A DNA stretch of 6,259 nt. It comes from Candidatus Sordicultor fermentans (GTDB lineage Bacteria > Atribacterota > Atribacteria > Atribacterales > Caldatribacteriaceae). Each line of letters opens with the position of its first letter. The stretch's first letter is position 1. The notes below the pieces were generated by a model. It worked only from the letters and a program-made list of their open reading frames with translations. It was not told the DNA's origin and did not search any database. The stretch covers positions 1 to 6,259 of the forward strand of contig DGDO01000060.1 in assembly GCA_002385475.1 (NCBI GenBank). Reading direction: 5' to 3'. This document shows, in pieces, positions 5,041 to 6,259 of the stretch. The translations under genes were made by a program, and so were the position numbers.

Positions 5041-6016
5041 TAAGCTTAGATATAGTCAGTGCTCCCAATAAAATTAACCCTTTAAAAATATCTTGAGTTG
5101 TATAGGATACTCCAAGCATACTCAATCCATTTATCATTACTCCCATTAAAACAGCACCTATAAAAGTTCCAAAAGCATTAGGTTTTCCTGCTTCTAGGAC
5201 AGAAAATCCAATATAGCTTGCTGCTACGCAATCAAGCAACATAGACTGACTTTCTGCTATCTGGGCACTACCTAAACGGGAAACCAACAATATTCCTCCA
5301 AAAGCGGCCACTACAGCGGCTATGGTATGTGCTATTATTCGGTATAAATTTACAGGGATACCTGCTAAATACGAAGCTTCAATATTACCTCCTATAGAAT
5401 ATAAGCATCTACCCCATCTTGTATTATTCAAAAAAATATGAATCAAAATCATTACTAACAACATAATTATAACCGGCATGGGAATGAAACCTACCATACC
5501 TTGTCCTAGAAACAAAAAAGACTCAGGGATGGATCCAGGAGCTGTTATAAATCCTCCTCCTACATCAGGTTTTATCATACCAGAATAAATATTTAGACCT
5601 CCAGTATAAGTTAAAGTTAAACCCTGGGTTATAAACATAACTCCCAAACTTGCAAGTAAGTCGTCTACCTTAAAGTAAACAACGAATAAGCCTATTAAAA
5701 ACCCAAAAAGAGCGCCAACCCCAAGAGATATTAGTATAGAAACAACAGGATTCAAAACGTTCCACACCATTAAACCCGCTGTTATAGCTCCTGACAATCC
5801 CGCAATACCTGTTATTCCCAAATTAAAAGCATTGGCGCTTAAAGCCACCGTAAATCCCGTAGCCATAATACAAATTACGGAAGCTGAGCGCAATATATCT
5901 GTTATGTTGCCGACACTAACAAAATTTGGAGTCAGTATACCAAAAAGGAGCATTAAACCCACTAAAGCTAAGAGTGTTCCATAACGAGATATAAAATCAG
6001 CTATTTTCGAAATCAC
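5027..6016 (-). CDS. Sugar ABC transporter permease, RbsC family
   Basis: A 329-residue membrane protein of the ribose/galactose (CUT2, BPD_transp_2) permease family, of normal length. About eight to ten hydrophobic segments are visible, roughly at 14-30, 43-60, 65-85, 90-114, 118-137, 168-196, 225-246, 262-272, 283-302 and 308-322. The family's cytoplasmic coupling region is clear: NTRWGRCLYSIGGN (198-211), then A-YLAGIPVNLYR. The C-terminal part AGKPN-FGTFIGAVLMGV--NGLSMLGV--T-QDI-KG matches the variant in which the usual GG-S--GG-G is replaced by G-PN. The first pore motif reads FNLGITG (64-70) where RbsC has IDLSVGS. The start is GTG at 6014-6016: an in-frame TAA lies just upstream and a GGAGGG site (6023-6028) sits six bases before it. 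It follows the ATPase gene directly and would form a dimeric channel with it. Substrate unknown; ribose is not proven. Confidence 0.93.
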   Translation of the reverse strand: MISKIADFISRYGTLLALVGLMLLFGILTPNFVSVGNITDILRSASVICIMATGFTVALSANAFNLGITGIAGLSGAITAGLMVWNVLNPVVSILISLGVGALFGFLIGLFVVYFKVDDLLASLGVMFITQGLTLTYTGGLNIYSGMIKPDVGGGFITAPGSIPESFLFLGQGMVGFIPMPVIIMLLVMILIHIFLNNTRWGRCLYSIGGNIEASYLAGIPVNLYRIIAHTIAAVVAAFGGILLVSRLGSAQIAESQSMLLDCVAASYIGFSVLEAGKPNAFGTFIGAVLMGVMINGLSMLGVSYTTQDIFKGLILLGALTISKLTTKQ

Positions 6017-6042
6017 AAATTACCCTCCATAATCACAAATTA
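6011..6042. repeat. 12-bp direct repeat spanning ATPase stop and permease start
   Basis: The 12-mer AATCACAAATTA (plus strand) occurs at 6011-6022 and again at 6031-6042. On the coding strand each copy reads TAATTTGTGATT. The upstream copy contains the ATPase TGA stop and the downstream copy contains the permease GTG start. The ribosome-binding site of the permease lies between them. It may be a local duplication that built this short intergenic junction. Confidence 0.7.
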
Positions 6043-6259
6043 TTTTTAACGATGTTATTTTTTACTTGATGTCCACCTGTTGCTAAAGTAAGTACATTCT
6101 CGCTAGTTGCTTTATCTCTGTCTAGTTCTCCCTCGATTTTCCCTTTATACATTACTATAATTCGGTCTGCTATTCTTAAAACCTCATCAATGTCAGAAGA
6201 AACAAATATTACTCCATGACCATCATTTGCTATTTCCTCAACCAGCTTATAGATTTCTT
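6033..6259 (-). CDS. Sugar ABC transporter ATP-binding protein, C-terminal fragment (RbsA/MglA type)
   Basis: Partial gene: only the last 74 codons are in the window, the rest lies beyond base 6259. The visible protein runs from EIYKLVEEIA to a TGA stop at 6033-6035. It carries the end of a nucleotide-binding domain: a beta strand VIFVSSD, then the D-loop/helix region IDEVLRIADRIIVM, then YKGKIEGEL and a closing LATGG. In the second ATPase half of the RbsA/MglA/XylG family the switch histidine is replaced by an SSE/SSD type sequence followed by EV and DRI-VM, which is what is seen here. This points to the C-terminal half of a roughly 500-residue tandem-domain ATPase that powers sugar import at the inner face of the membrane. 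The RbsC-type permease gene begins 16 bases downstream, so they are surely co-transcribed. The substrate is unknown. The solute-binding protein gene is probably upstream, outside the window, because none follows the permease. Confidence 0.9.
   Translation of the reverse strand, partial: EIYKLVEEIANDGHGVIFVSSDIDEVLRIADRIIVMYKGKIEGELDRDKATSENVLTLATGGHQVKNNIVKNNL

Noticed and set aside
6019..6036. Alternative permease starts (GTG at 6034-6036, ATG at 6028-6030)
   Set aside because: Both are in a frame that meets a TGA within eight codons.

Overview
This is a bacterial, AT-rich window (roughly 40% GC by eye) in which every supportable gene lies on the minus strand, so it reads from right to left. 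The style (tight ABC, dehydrogenase and E1 gene strings, strong AGGAG ribosome sites, GTG starts, Lys/Glu-rich proteins) suggests a fermentative anaerobe of Firmicutes or Atribacterota type. I cannot fix the lineage. Bases 1-19 are exactly the Nextera/Tn5 mosaic-end adapter, so this is an untrimmed contig end, probably from shotgun or metagenomic assembly, and biological sequence starts at base 20.

Layout in transcription order. (1) 6259-5027: the tail of a tandem-domain sugar ABC transporter ATPase (RbsA/MglA type), then a complete RbsC-type permease. A perfect 28-bp palindrome covers the permease stop codon. (2) 4922-3829: a separate promoter, a leader with a small inverted repeat, and one gene for a xylose-isomerase-like TIM-barrel protein that keeps the metal-binding residues but has changes at two classic positions. 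(3) 3828-3545: a 284-bp spacer ending in a good sigma-70-like promoter with a perfect 12-bp palindrome over the predicted transcription start. (4) 3544-20: a tightly packed operon of a zinc sugar-alcohol-type dehydrogenase, the alpha and beta subunits of a thiamin-diphosphate E1 most like acetoin dehydrogenase (AcoA/AcoB), a small cupin protein, and the start of a second zinc dehydrogenase cut off by the adapter.

Taken together it looks like a catabolic locus for a sugar, deoxysugar or polyol: ABC import, aldose/ketose isomerisation, oxidation by one or two zinc dehydrogenases, and oxidative C-C cleavage or decarboxylation by an E1 enzyme. The substrate cannot be named from sequence. No lipoyl E2 or E3 gene is in the window. 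The pairing of an acetoin-type E1 with sugar import, an isomerase and two dehydrogenases is the most interesting feature. I see no RNA genes, CRISPR arrays or insertion sequences.
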